Shown: positions 1-7,116 of the stretch, piece after piece | How positions within the stretch are numbered: the first letter of the stretch is position 1 | How the letters are laid out: every line of letters begins with the position of its first letter | Source: Xenophilus arseniciresistens | GTDB lineage: Bacteria > Pseudomonadota > Gammaproteobacteria > Burkholderiales > Burkholderiaceae_C | Length of the DNA stretch: 64,000 nucleotides | Assembly: GCF_028023875.1 (NCBI RefSeq) | Contig: NZ_JAQIPB010000003.1 | Location: forward strand, 248,001-312,000 | Direction: 5' to 3' | Made by a program: the position numbers and the translations under genes | The notes under the pieces: model-generated | Database searches by the model: none | What the model saw: only the letters and a program-made list of their open reading frames with translations | What the model was told of the DNA's origin: nothing

Positions 1-1715
1 GCCTGGGCCGCGGCGCCGCCTTGCTGTTGTTGTTGCGCCTGCGCCGCCTGCATGGCGGCCTGGGCCAGCCCGGCCTGCGTGGCCGTGAGCCCGGCCAGCA
101 CGCCGGCCTGCACGCCCCCGGTCTTGATGGCCGTGGCGCCGAGGAAGGCCACCTGCTGGCTGGCGCCCGCCACCACGGCGGCCACCACGCCCGCGGCCAG
201 CGGCACGTCGCCCGCGGTGTTGGCGGCCGTCTGCCCGATCTGCGTGGCCAGCGTGGCGATGGACTGCAGCGCCACCAGCGTGCCGATGGCCTGCGTGCCA
301 TCCAGCCCCATGCGCAGCAGCGAGACCTCGTTGCCCCACAGCTTCCAGGTCGCGTCGGAGGCGGCCATGGTGTTCTTCCACCAGCTGCGCTGCGCGGTGC
401 CCAGCATCGACACGTTGGCCAGCGCATCACCCGTGGGCTGCGCGGCGCGGGTGGCGGCGATCTTCTGCGCTTCCAGCGCGCTGATCAGCGGCTGCGGCAC
501 CATGTAGCGCGCGCCGATGGAACCCAGCGCCGCGCCCGAGGCAGGGTTGGGCATGGCTTCGGGCACGACGTGGTCGCTGCGGTACAGGCGCTCGTCGGTC
601 ATCACCAGATGCGCCAGGCGGCCAAAGCGCAGGTCGCGGTAGATCTGCACGCTGTCGATGCCCGTGGTCTCGGCGTCGAAGGCGATGTCGGCCAGCATGA
701 ACTCGAACCACGCCTGGTTGGCGCTGCGGCGGCGCGCGCGCTGGCGGTTGTTGTCGCCGCCGCCCGTGCTGGCGTTGAAGCTGCCGTTGCTGTACGTTTC
801 CGCGTCCTGCCAGGCGTCGTCGCTGAACTCGTGGTCGTCCCACACGGCCACGAAGGCGAAGCGCTCGTGCACGGCCTGCAGGCGCGCGTCACTGCGGTAG
901 TGCTTGTAGAGGTAGCGGTAGTCGGCCAAGGTGGTGGCGTAGCGGCCGCTGCCTTCGGCACCCTCTTTGCTTGCGCCGTCGGGCAGCGCGAGCAGGCCGT
1001 GGCGCGTTTCCACCGCGCCGGTCTGGAAGGCCTCGCCCACCGTCTCGTAGATGTAGTCGCCCAGGTGGACGACGAAGTCCAGCTCCTGCGTGGCCAGGTC
1101 GCTGAACGCGCCCCAGTGGTTGATGCTCCAGTCCTGGCACGACAGGAAGGCGAACTTGAGCTGCGGCACGGCCGCATCGGCCGCCGCTGCGGTGCGAAAG
1201 CGCCCCACGCGCGAGCGCACGTCGCCCGCGATGAACTGGTAGTAGTAGGTGCGGCCGGCTTCCAGGCCCGTGACGCGGTGGCGCACCGTGTGGTCCCACT
1301 GCGCCTGTACCGGCACGGCCACATCCAGCACCAGCGTGCCCGCCAGCGCCGCGCTGCCGCCCAGCGCGGGCGCGTTGTCGGCGGCCGTCACCTGCAGGCG
1401 GATCGAGAAATCGGCCGTCAGGCTGGCAACGGTGTCCACGTCATGCGCATCGGCCGGCACCGCGCGCGTCCACAGCAGGATCGAGCCGGCCTTGGGGTCA
1501 CCACTCGCGACGCTCTGCGGAAATTTCCAGTTCGAGCCCGTAGCCGGCGGCACGGAGGGATCGCCACCGCCGTTGTTGTTGTCACCCGGGTCCGAGCCGC
1601 CCGGGGTGGGGACGATGGGCAAGAACGGCGGGCTGCCGCCCCCGCCACCGCAGGCCGTGAGCACGGCCGAAGTCGTGATGAACCCGCCCCATCGCAGGAA
1701 ATGTCTTCTGTCCAC
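1..1715 (-). CDS. phoD: PhoD-family alkaline phosphatase/phosphodiesterase, 3' end beyond window
   Basis: Secreted phosphomonoesterase or phosphodiesterase of the PhoD family, expected outside the cytoplasmic membrane. The frame opens at a GTG at 1715 with GGAG about eight bases upstream. The N-terminus has a twin-arginine motif (DRRHFLR), a hydrophobic stretch ending in an LTAC lipobox-like site, and a Gly/Pro/Asn-rich linker, so it may be a Tat-exported lipoprotein. A PhoD N-terminal domain follows, then the metallophosphoesterase core with FLSCQDW, HLGDYIYE and WDDHEFSDD, which carry the expected metal ligands. The last visible part is an Ala/Gln-rich low-complexity tail that runs off the left edge, so the true C-terminus is unknown. 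The long open frames on the other strand are codon-bias shadows. Confidence 0.88.
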   Translation of the reverse strand, partial: MDRRHFLRWGGFITTSAVLTACGGGGGSPPFLPIVPTPGGSDPGDNNNGGGDPSVPPATGSNWKFPQSVASGDPKAGSILLWTRAVPADAHDVDTVASLTADFSIRLQVTAADNAPALGGSAALAGTLVLDVAVPVQAQWDHTVRHRVTGLEAGRTYYYQFIAGDVRSRVGRFRTAAAADAAVPQLKFAFLSCQDWSINHWGAFSDLATQELDFVVHLGDYIYETVGEAFQTGAVETRHGLLALPDGASKEGAEGSGRYATTLADYRYLYKHYRSDARLQAVHERFAFVAVWDDHEFSDDAWQDAETYSNGSFNASTGGGDNNRQRARRRSANQAWFEFMLADIAFDAETTGIDSVQIYRDLRFGRLAHLVMTDERLYRSDHVVPEAMPNPASGAALGSIGARYMVPQPLISALEAQKIAATRAAQPTGDALANVSMLGTAQRSWWKNTMAASDATWKLWGNEVSLLRMGLDGTQAIGTLVALQSIATLATQIGQTAANTAGDVPLAAGVVAAVVAGASQQVAFLGATAIKTGGVQAGVLAGLTATQAGLAQAAMQAAQAQQQQQGGAAAQ

Positions 1716-1973
1716 GCTGTCTGCTCCAGTTGCAGGAGAAAAAAGAAAGGGCCGCGGGCATCCATCCAGGAAGGCCGGCGGCCCAGCGGGCGCAGCGTAG
1801 GCAGGGGGCGTGGCACGGGCATGACATGGCACTGCGCCGGCCCAAGGCGCGGCGGTCACATCACCGCCGCCGCCGCATCACGCAAGTGCCCGCTCACCTA
1901 TCAAAAACCATTGGACACAGATGTGTAACTGCACCTTACATTGAAGGCCGCAGCAAGAAGAGGAGAAAGACGG

Positions 1974-2693
1974 ATGGGTTGGGGACTACTGCGAAGAAAA
2001 GGGGCGGCCGAGGCGGCCGCCCCTGCTGGCAAGGAGCGCGCGCCGAAGGTGGGGCCCACCCTGTTGGCCCGCGCCGCCACCGCCGTGCCGGCACGGGCGG
2101 CTGCGCCCCCCGTGGCCGTGCCCGCGCCACCGGTGCCCGAGACGCACTGGAACGCCAAGGTGTTCGACCACATCGAGTGGCGCCGCTTCGAGGCTGTGTG
2201 CGAAGCCCTCTTTGCCCAAAGCGGCATGCGCGCCGAAACCCAGTCACACGGCGCAGACGGCGGCGTCGATATCTGGCTGTGGAGCCAATACAGCGACAAG
2301 CCCGTGATCGTGCAGTGCAAGCACTGGAAAAAGCGCGTGGTGGGGGTGAAGGAGCTGCGCGAGTTTTATGGGGTGCTGAAGTCGCATGACCTGACATATG
2401 GGACGTTTGCGACGAGTTCGACCTTTTCGCAGGACGCGCTTGAATTTGCGAGGGCCAACCGGATCAATGCGCAGGATCGTGGGGGGCTACTCAGGCTCAT
2501 CGCTGGGCGCACAAACGAGCAACAAACTGCTCTTCTGCAAACGGCATATGCCGACGAGTACTGGAAGCCCACTTACGTGAACTGCGGGATCAAGATGATC
2601 GAGCGACAAAAAAAGGAAGACCTATCTTGGTTGTGGGGATGCCCGAACTTTGGGAGAACACGTTGCCGCAGCATGATGAAGGCAACTCAATGA
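1974..2693 (+). CDS. Mrr-type restriction endonuclease with degenerate zinc ribbon
   Basis: Predicted nuclease of the Mrr_cat family, the fold used by type IV restriction enzymes and some repair nucleases. The start is the ATG at 1974, preceded by AGGAG at 1961-1965; a TTG at 1941 in the same frame lacks this site. The 239-residue protein has an Ala/Pro-rich N-terminus of about 60 residues. The catalytic domain shows Glu73, the GADGGVD loop with Asp99, and Gln114-x-Lys116 in QCKHWKK, the usual (E/D)-D-QxK constellation. The C-terminus resembles a topoisomerase-type zinc ribbon, but the first Cys of the first pair is Tyr201 (YVNC); Cys204, Cys223 and Cys231 remain. The 5' part is GC-rich like the host and the 3' part AT-richer. 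It lies upstream of the ABC cassette, and a functional link is only inferred. Confidence 0.8.
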   Translation: MGWGLLRRKGAAEAAAPAGKERAPKVGPTLLARAATAVPARAAAPPVAVPAPPVPETHWNAKVFDHIEWRRFEAVCEALFAQSGMRAETQSHGADGGVDIWLWSQYSDKPVIVQCKHWKKRVVGVKELREFYGVLKSHDLTYGTFATSSTFSQDALEFARANRINAQDRGGLLRLIAGRTNEQQTALLQTAYADEYWKPTYVNCGIKMIERQKKEDLSWLWGCPNFGRTRCRSMMKATQ

Positions 2694-2896
2694 CTGGTGG
2701 TCAACCGCTCGAGAGCGACGAAGGCAACCGCCGCCTCACAGAATTGGACTCTTATGCAAATCCGAGGTGTCATCAATGCCTCAAGGCACCGCCCACGTTA
2801 TGCGCATTGCCCGGCACCATACACGCTCACCGCCGGACCCAATCGCGACCGTAGTCGGTGCTGACCACGATAGACGAAAACTCAACTGGAGCGAAT

Positions 2897-3055
2897 ATGG
2901 AATATCTTAGTGAAATCGTTTCATTTCTTGCCGGCGCTTTCGCGGGCGGCATTGCTACGAAAATTTTCATTGATCGGTCAAATCACAATTCCACAGTCCA
3001 AAAATCAAACGTGGCCGGAGGAAACATTGTTGGTAGAGACTCGACAAGCAAATAA
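2897..3055 (+). CDS. single-pass membrane microprotein with NVAGGNIVGRD tail
   Basis: A 52-residue protein, first gene of the AT-rich cassette. The ATG at 2897 has GGAG at 2888-2891; an in-frame start further upstream (2858) has no ribosome site and would add an uncharacteristic leader. Residues 5-25 form one hydrophobic, Gly/Ala-rich membrane segment. A polar tail ends in NVAGGNIVGRD (38-48). The next protein carries nearly the same motif at its N-terminus (residues 10-20), with mostly synonymous codon differences between the two copies. I recognise no named family. Position and shared motif suggest a membrane anchor or partner for the ABC-3C components; this is inference. The stop is eight bases before the next start. 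Confidence 0.7.
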   Translation: MEYLSEIVSFLAGAFAGGIATKIFIDRSNHNSTVQKSNVAGGNIVGRDSTSK

Positions 3056-3063
3056 GTAAAACA

Positions 3064-3615
3064 ATGTTCCCGCAAACTAGGCAAGAAGGAAACGTTGCGG
3101 GCGGACACATTGCGGGTCGTGATGTAAATATCACCACCCACACCGCTCCCCACAACTATATTGACCAACTCTATGAATCATTAAAGCATGAGGTTAACAA
3201 TTCAACACCGCAAGAGTTCATTGAGCAATTGCAACACTTCATGGCCTCGCCCCCATCTCAACTCTCGAGGAGCCTTGCCGATAAGTTGAGCGACACCAAT
3301 CGGCAAGATATTGTTGAAACCGCTGAATTAGCTAAGGAGCGAGCAGCAAAGAAGATCATGAGGTTCCAGACTTCTTCGGCTGCTCAAGAGATTTTTGCTC
3401 ACATCTTGGGCGAGCTACATACAAAATACGTGCAGCACGTTAGGCCCTTGATTGAAGCCGAGGCCACTCGCCTCGAGATCGATGCAGCTTTTGAAGAAAA
3501 GGTCGTGGCCCCGGTTGCTCAAAGTATGAGGCCAAGCACTCTCGGACTATCCGCAGATGTTGTGCACGCCTTTCTATTTTTTTTGGCAGGAAGCTGTCAC
3601 GTTCGCTGGGACTAG
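3064..3615 (+). CDS. ABC-3C system protein with C-terminal conflict domain (ABC-3C_CTD-like)
   Basis: A 183-residue protein, probably the specificity or effector-side component of an ABC three-component system. Residues 10-20 read NVAGGHIAGRD, followed by a short Thr/His-rich linker. The rest is a helical domain (about 32-183) ending in FLAGSCHVRWD, a tail I associate with ABC-3C C-terminal domains (the exact CTD subtype is from memory and should be checked). No separate nuclease, peptidase or TIR domain precedes it, so this is a minimal version in which the usual N-terminal effector is replaced by the short motif. The ATG at 3064 has only a weak ribosome site and probably depends on coupling to the upstream microprotein gene. 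Base composition is AT-rich compared with the flanks. Confidence 0.72.
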   Translation: MFPQTRQEGNVAGGHIAGRDVNITTHTAPHNYIDQLYESLKHEVNNSTPQEFIEQLQHFMASPPSQLSRSLADKLSDTNRQDIVETAELAKERAAKKIMRFQTSSAAQEIFAHILGELHTKYVQHVRPLIEAEATRLEIDAAFEEKVVAPVAQSMRPSTLGLSADVVHAFLFFLAGSCHVRWD

Positions 3616-3616
3616 T

Positions 3617-4111
3617 ATGCTTATCTACCATCCTGCATACGACGCTTACCATTGTCTTGTCCGATTTTGCGCCATATTAAAGTCGGTTTCAAAACTGGAG
3701 TACGAGCGACTGAGAATTTTGGACTACTGCCTTTGCTTCCCTAGCATTGTGGGCAGCTTTAGGCTTCCTAAAAATGCAACAAAGCTGCGTGCCGAGAGTC
3801 AATCTTTGAGCAACCCATATCGCACACCAATCGGACTAAAAAAAGTTTTCGAGGATATTCAAAAAATCCAAGATCCTGCATTGGCCTGCTTGAAGACAAT
3901 TAATGTTATACGCATCGATGCAAATAATTTTTTGACATTAGCTGCGGCTAACATTCCCAGCGAAATAAACGCGCGTTGCGTTCAAATTAGAGAAGAGGAA
4001 AAGTTCTTCTTTGAACAATGCCTACCTTCTTTCCTTTCAATTCATTTAAATGGTGAAGATGGATTGAAGGATAGATCAGGATTGATGGAGTACCGCTACG
4101 ATGCTGCTTGA
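3617..4111 (+). CDS. ABC-3C system middle component
   Basis: A 164-residue all-helical protein. The start at 3617 is one base after the upstream stop codon, giving tight translational coupling, and it places the MLIYHPAYDAYHCLVRF opening at the N-terminus. That opening is what I recognise from ABC-3C middle components (MC5-like; the subtype number is from memory). Middle components are thought to bridge the ABC ATPase and the C-terminal-domain protein, much as kleisin or kite subunits do in SMC complexes. An upstream in-frame start at 3557 lies inside the preceding gene and is rejected. The 3' end overlaps the ATPase gene by 11 bases. No catalytic motif is visible. Confidence 0.72.
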   Translation: MLIYHPAYDAYHCLVRFCAILKSVSKLEYERLRILDYCLCFPSIVGSFRLPKNATKLRAESQSLSNPYRTPIGLKKVFEDIQKIQDPALACLKTINVIRIDANNFLTLAAANIPSEINARCVQIREEEKFFFEQCLPSFLSIHLNGEDGLKDRSGLMEYRYDAA

Positions 4112-6008
4112 GCCGACATTACGTGTAAGCGCGATGCGCATTCATCGCGACCGAAATATAGTTTACGAAGCCAATTTCCATAGCGGAGTGAATATTGTTC
4201 GGGGGCAAAACTCCACAGGAAAATCTACGATCTTGGATTTTATTTTCTACGGCCTTGGCGGAGAAGATGTGCCGTGGAAGAATGAAGCGCTACTGTGCGA
4301 TCACGTCACCCTCGAGGTTTTCCTTAACGGCATACCCATATCTCTTCGACGTCAAGTCAATGATTCGATCAGAAATCCCATGTCTATATTCTGGGGGCCT
4401 CTAAATGAAGCTTTTAAGTCCAGTGTATCTGATTGGGAAACCTATCCTTATCAAAGATCTACCTCAAAAGAGAGCTTCTCACAGGTTCTATTTCGATCAC
4501 TTGGCCTTCCTGAGCTTCGTGGAGAAGGAGCAGCCAATATCACGATGCATCAACTTTTGCGCTTGATGTACTCAGATCAGCGGACACCACACGATGAAAT
4601 TTTCAGAGCAGAGGCATTCGAATCAGATTTAAATCGAGAAACAATCGGCAACTATTTGTGTGGAGTGTATAGCGCCGACCTCTATGAAGCTCAAATTGAG
4701 TTAAAACAAGTTGAATCTGATCTCACTAGAGCCGTTTCCGATCTTAGAAACATCTTTGCCGTACTTGGAAAATCAGGCCAAGGTGGTGCAACAACACTTG
4801 AATTTCTACAAGCCGAAGCAGCAGCGGTGAATGAAGAAATGGCAGTAAATGAGAGCCACCTACAAGAACTTAGAAAATCAAATACGGTTGATCAGAAGGC
4901 GCCGGCTGCTCAGCGGCTAGCCAAACTTCGGAAAGAACTAAACGATGCACAACAGAATTTTTCAAAGGCGCAATCTAGACTTGCTGAGTTAGAGCTTGAG
5001 GACAAGGACTCCGAATTATTTTTAAGAGAAATAGATCGACGACTTGTTGCTTTGGATGACTCGCAGAAAGCACGCTCCTATCTGGGCTCGCTTCGTTTTC
5101 AGTTCTGCCCTTGCTGTTTGAGCGCTACCTCTACCCCAAGCGATGGCAAGTCATGCCATCTGTGCAGAAATGATCTTTCTGAGGCACCAGGTGATGCGCA
5201 AATATTGCGAATGAAGAACGAACTAGAAATACAGAAACGTGAATCCACTGCGCTAATGAAATCCAGAGTCAACGCAATCAATGAGAATCGACAAAATTTA
5301 GAGTCGTTCAAGATAAATCTTAAGAATCTCGAACGGGAGTTTTTCAAGTCCGGGCAGACTTGGAGCACTCCTCACGAAATTGAGATCGAGACTACTTCAC
5401 GCAAGCTAGGTGAACTCAGTCAACGGTTGAAGCAAATTTCTGAGTACTTAAAGCTTGCCAATGTTCTCAACGAATTGCAGCAAAAGAGAGGATCGCTCGA
5501 GCACAAGCGCTCTACGCTACAAGAGAAAATTGAATTGCTGCTTTCTGAAAATGAAGATGTTAAAAAGAATGCAAAGCATGCAATCGCTGAGGAATTGCTG
5601 TACTTGCTGAAGAATGAACTGCCTCGCCAAGATGAGTTCATTTCGGCAACTGCTGTTGATTGGAGTTTTGGAAAGAATCGTGTTGCAGTCAACGGAGCCA
5701 CGCAGTTTTCCGAAAGCTCCATGGTGATTTTGAGACATTCTTTCCACGTCGCTCTGTTAATAGCAAGTGCGAAAGAAAAGTTCTTCAGATTTCCTCGATT
5801 CCTTATGATCGACGGCATTGAAGATGGCGGACAAGAGCAACAAAGAGCGTTCAAATTTCAGAAACTAATTGTTGACCGTTGCGAGTCGCTCGAAAATGAA
5901 TACCAGATTATTTACGCGACCTCTGAAATAGAACCGTCTTTGAACACAGACGATTACACCGTAGGGAAATCATCTACTACAGACGACAAAACGCTGTCCA
6001 TCATTTGA
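4101..6008 (+). CDS. ABC-3C system SMC/Rad50-like ABC ATPase
   Basis: A 635-residue ATPase, the motor of the cassette. Walker A is GQNSTGKST (35-43). Two coiled-coil arms (roughly 195-335 and 356-500) flank a central zinc-binding tip with CPCC at 336-339 and CHLC at 352-355, analogous to the Rad50 zinc hook. The C-terminal lobe has a degenerate ABC signature (FSESS, 536-540) and a Walker B FLMID ending at Asp571, followed by GIED. This is the layout of the ABC ATPases in ABC-3C systems (Krishnan and colleagues, 2020), which sense or act on nucleic acid in biological conflicts. The start at 4101 overlaps the middle-component gene; Met12 at 4134 is an alternative. The gene is strongly AT-rich: positions 4681-4740 contain 23 G/C of 60. 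Confidence 0.85.
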   Translation: MLLEPTLRVSAMRIHRDRNIVYEANFHSGVNIVRGQNSTGKSTILDFIFYGLGGEDVPWKNEALLCDHVTLEVFLNGIPISLRRQVNDSIRNPMSIFWGPLNEAFKSSVSDWETYPYQRSTSKESFSQVLFRSLGLPELRGEGAANITMHQLLRLMYSDQRTPHDEIFRAEAFESDLNRETIGNYLCGVYSADLYEAQIELKQVESDLTRAVSDLRNIFAVLGKSGQGGATTLEFLQAEAAAVNEEMAVNESHLQELRKSNTVDQKAPAAQRLAKLRKELNDAQQNFSKAQSRLAELELEDKDSELFLREIDRRLVALDDSQKARSYLGSLRFQFCPCCLSATSTPSDGKSCHLCRNDLSEAPGDAQILRMKNELEIQKRESTALMKSRVNAINENRQNLESFKINLKNLEREFFKSGQTWSTPHEIEIETTSRKLGELSQRLKQISEYLKLANVLNELQQKRGSLEHKRSTLQEKIELLLSENEDVKKNAKHAIAEELLYLLKNELPRQDEFISATAVDWSFGKNRVAVNGATQFSESSMVILRHSFHVALLIASAKEKFFRFPRFLMIDGIEDGGQEQQRAFKFQKLIVDRCESLENEYQIIYATSEIEPSLNTDDYTVGKSSTTDDKTLSII

Positions 6009-6052
6009 TGATCTATTCTTTGAATAAATCAAATTTAAGCTAGCGGGAGAGG

Positions 6053-6145
6053 CGGAAAGCAGCCGGAGTCGAACCGACCAGGAAGCGGCTGGCGCCCCCT
6101 ACCGGGTTTGAAGCCCGGGCGCACCACCGGGTGCGTTTGCCTTCC
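6053..6145 (-). tRNA. selC: tRNA-Sec (anticodon UCA)
   Basis: Selenocysteine tRNA. The minus strand gives an 8-bp acceptor stem (GGAAGGCA pairing with TGCTTTCC, one G-U pair), a long variable arm, a TTCGACTCC T-loop segment and the anticodon loop CTTCAAA (anticodon TCA) on a CCGGG/CCCGG stem. The 93-base length, discriminator G at 6053 and long acceptor stem match bacterial tRNA-Sec. The following bases read CCT rather than CCA, so CCA is apparently added post-transcriptionally. It lies downstream of the selB and lipoprotein genes on the same strand. Its 3' end faces the AT-rich cassette, whose last gene stops 44 bases away; selC is a well-known integration site for islands. Confidence 0.95.
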
Positions 6146-6292
6146 TTGGGCAGCAGGCGCTTGAGTAGGGTTTGAGCCCCGGCCTGTGCGATGCGTGTGT
6201 GGCGGGGCTTGCGGGCCGGCCACAACTGTCAAAAAGTCTGGGGGATTCTAGGGTTGGGTTGTTGGGAGCTGGGGGGAGAGCCCTCACCCCTG

Positions 6293-6313
6293 CCCTCTCC
6301 CAGGGGGAGAGGG
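6293..6313. repeat. dispersed palindrome CCCTCTCCC-AGG-GGGAGAGGG, intergenic copy
   Basis: A perfect 9-bp inverted repeat with a 3-base AGG loop in the spacer between selC and the lipoprotein gene. A closely similar palindrome with the same AGG loop lies inside selB at 8878-8898, so this is probably a short dispersed repeat of the host. Next to it, GGGAGGAAGACCG occurs twice in tandem (about 6311-6345). Confidence 0.7.
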
Positions 6314-6341
6314 AGGAAGACCGGGGAAGGGAGGAAGACCG

Positions 6342-7097
6342 TCAGGGGCGCAGGCGGAAGCTGGCGTCTTTGAAGGTGCCGCTGATGACGCAGGCCATGC
6401 CGCTGCCGGCGGGGGTGGCGTCGAAGCGGTAGCTGCCGCTGGCGATGGCCACGCCGCCGTTACTGCCGCCGCCGCCTTCGTCTTCGTCGTCGCGCGCCAC
6501 CACGCGCACTTCGGTGATCTGCAGTTCGCCTTCGCCGCCCTTCCACATCACGCCGTTGTCGCCAAAGACGGTGGCCATGCCGGTGCGCAGTTCCGGGCCG
6601 GGCGCAGCGGCGGCCGCGGCGCCGGCGCCCAGTTCGGCGCGGCGCAGGGCGCTGGGGTCGGCGCTTTCTTCGGCACGCTTGAACAAATCATTGGCGCGCA
6701 GCGGAAAGCGGCCCACCAGCTTCGGCGCGCCGTCGGCCTGCAGCAGGCCGGGTTCGCCCTGCAGGTTGAACTGCACGTTCAGTTCGTCGATGGGCTGGTC
6801 GGGCTGGGTGGGTGCCTGGCGCGGGATGCTCAGGGCGATGGTCAGTTCGCGCTGGCCGGGCAACTGGCCGGTGTAGAGCGCGTCCCAGTAGTCGGATTTC
6901 TGTTCCCAGCTCACGGCGCGGCCGCACAGGTCGGCGTGGAACTGCGAGGTGGGCGGGCGCGGGCTGCAGGCGCCCAGCAGCAACACGGCCGCGCCCAGCA
7001 ATGCCGCAGACCAGGAAGCGGCTGGGAAGGAAGAAGAGGAAGAGACTGAAGTCGAAAAAGTGGAAGGGCAGGCTCGTCGGGCCGTGCATGGCTGCAT
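6342..7097 (-). CDS. predicted lipoprotein of unknown function
   Basis: A 251-residue predicted lipoprotein. The start at 7097 is chosen because AAGGAG lies ten bases upstream; an upstream in-frame ATG would add a Pro-rich leader with no ribosome site. A hydrophobic segment (about 28-42) ends in the lipobox LGAC, so Cys44 should be acylated, although the N-region before it is unusually long. The mature part has no motif I can name, with an acidic/Gly-rich loop (DDEDEGGGG) near residue 210 and an all-beta look at the C-terminus. It sits 19 bases after selB and 196 bases before selC on the same strand, so it is probably the last protein gene of the sel/fdn transcription unit, which says nothing firm about its job. 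Confidence 0.72.
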   Translation of the reverse strand: MQPCTARRACPSTFSTSVSSSSSFPAASWSAALLGAAVLLLGACSPRPPTSQFHADLCGRAVSWEQKSDYWDALYTGQLPGQRELTIALSIPRQAPTQPDQPIDELNVQFNLQGEPGLLQADGAPKLVGRFPLRANDLFKRAEESADPSALRRAELGAGAAAAAAPGPELRTGMATVFGDNGVMWKGGEGELQITEVRVVARDDEDEGGGGSNGGVAIASGSYRFDATPAGSGMACVISGTFKDASFRLRP

Positions 7098-7116
7098 CAG
7101 AAGGTGACTCCTTGGT

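Noticed and set aside
21-1928. 635-codon plus-strand frame at the left edge
   Set aside because: Antisense to phoD, which shows clear catalytic motifs on the minus strand.
1716-1973. Left attachment site matching the selC 3' end
   Set aside because: No stretch similar to 6051-6075 was found in this spacer by eye.
2627-2854. 75-codon frame between the Mrr gene and the ABC cassette
   Set aside because: Starts inside the Mrr gene in another frame, with no ribosome site or recognisable features.
6227-6232. TTGACA on the minus strand upstream of selC as a promoter
   Set aside because: No acceptable -10 hexamer at 16-18 bases; left unassigned.
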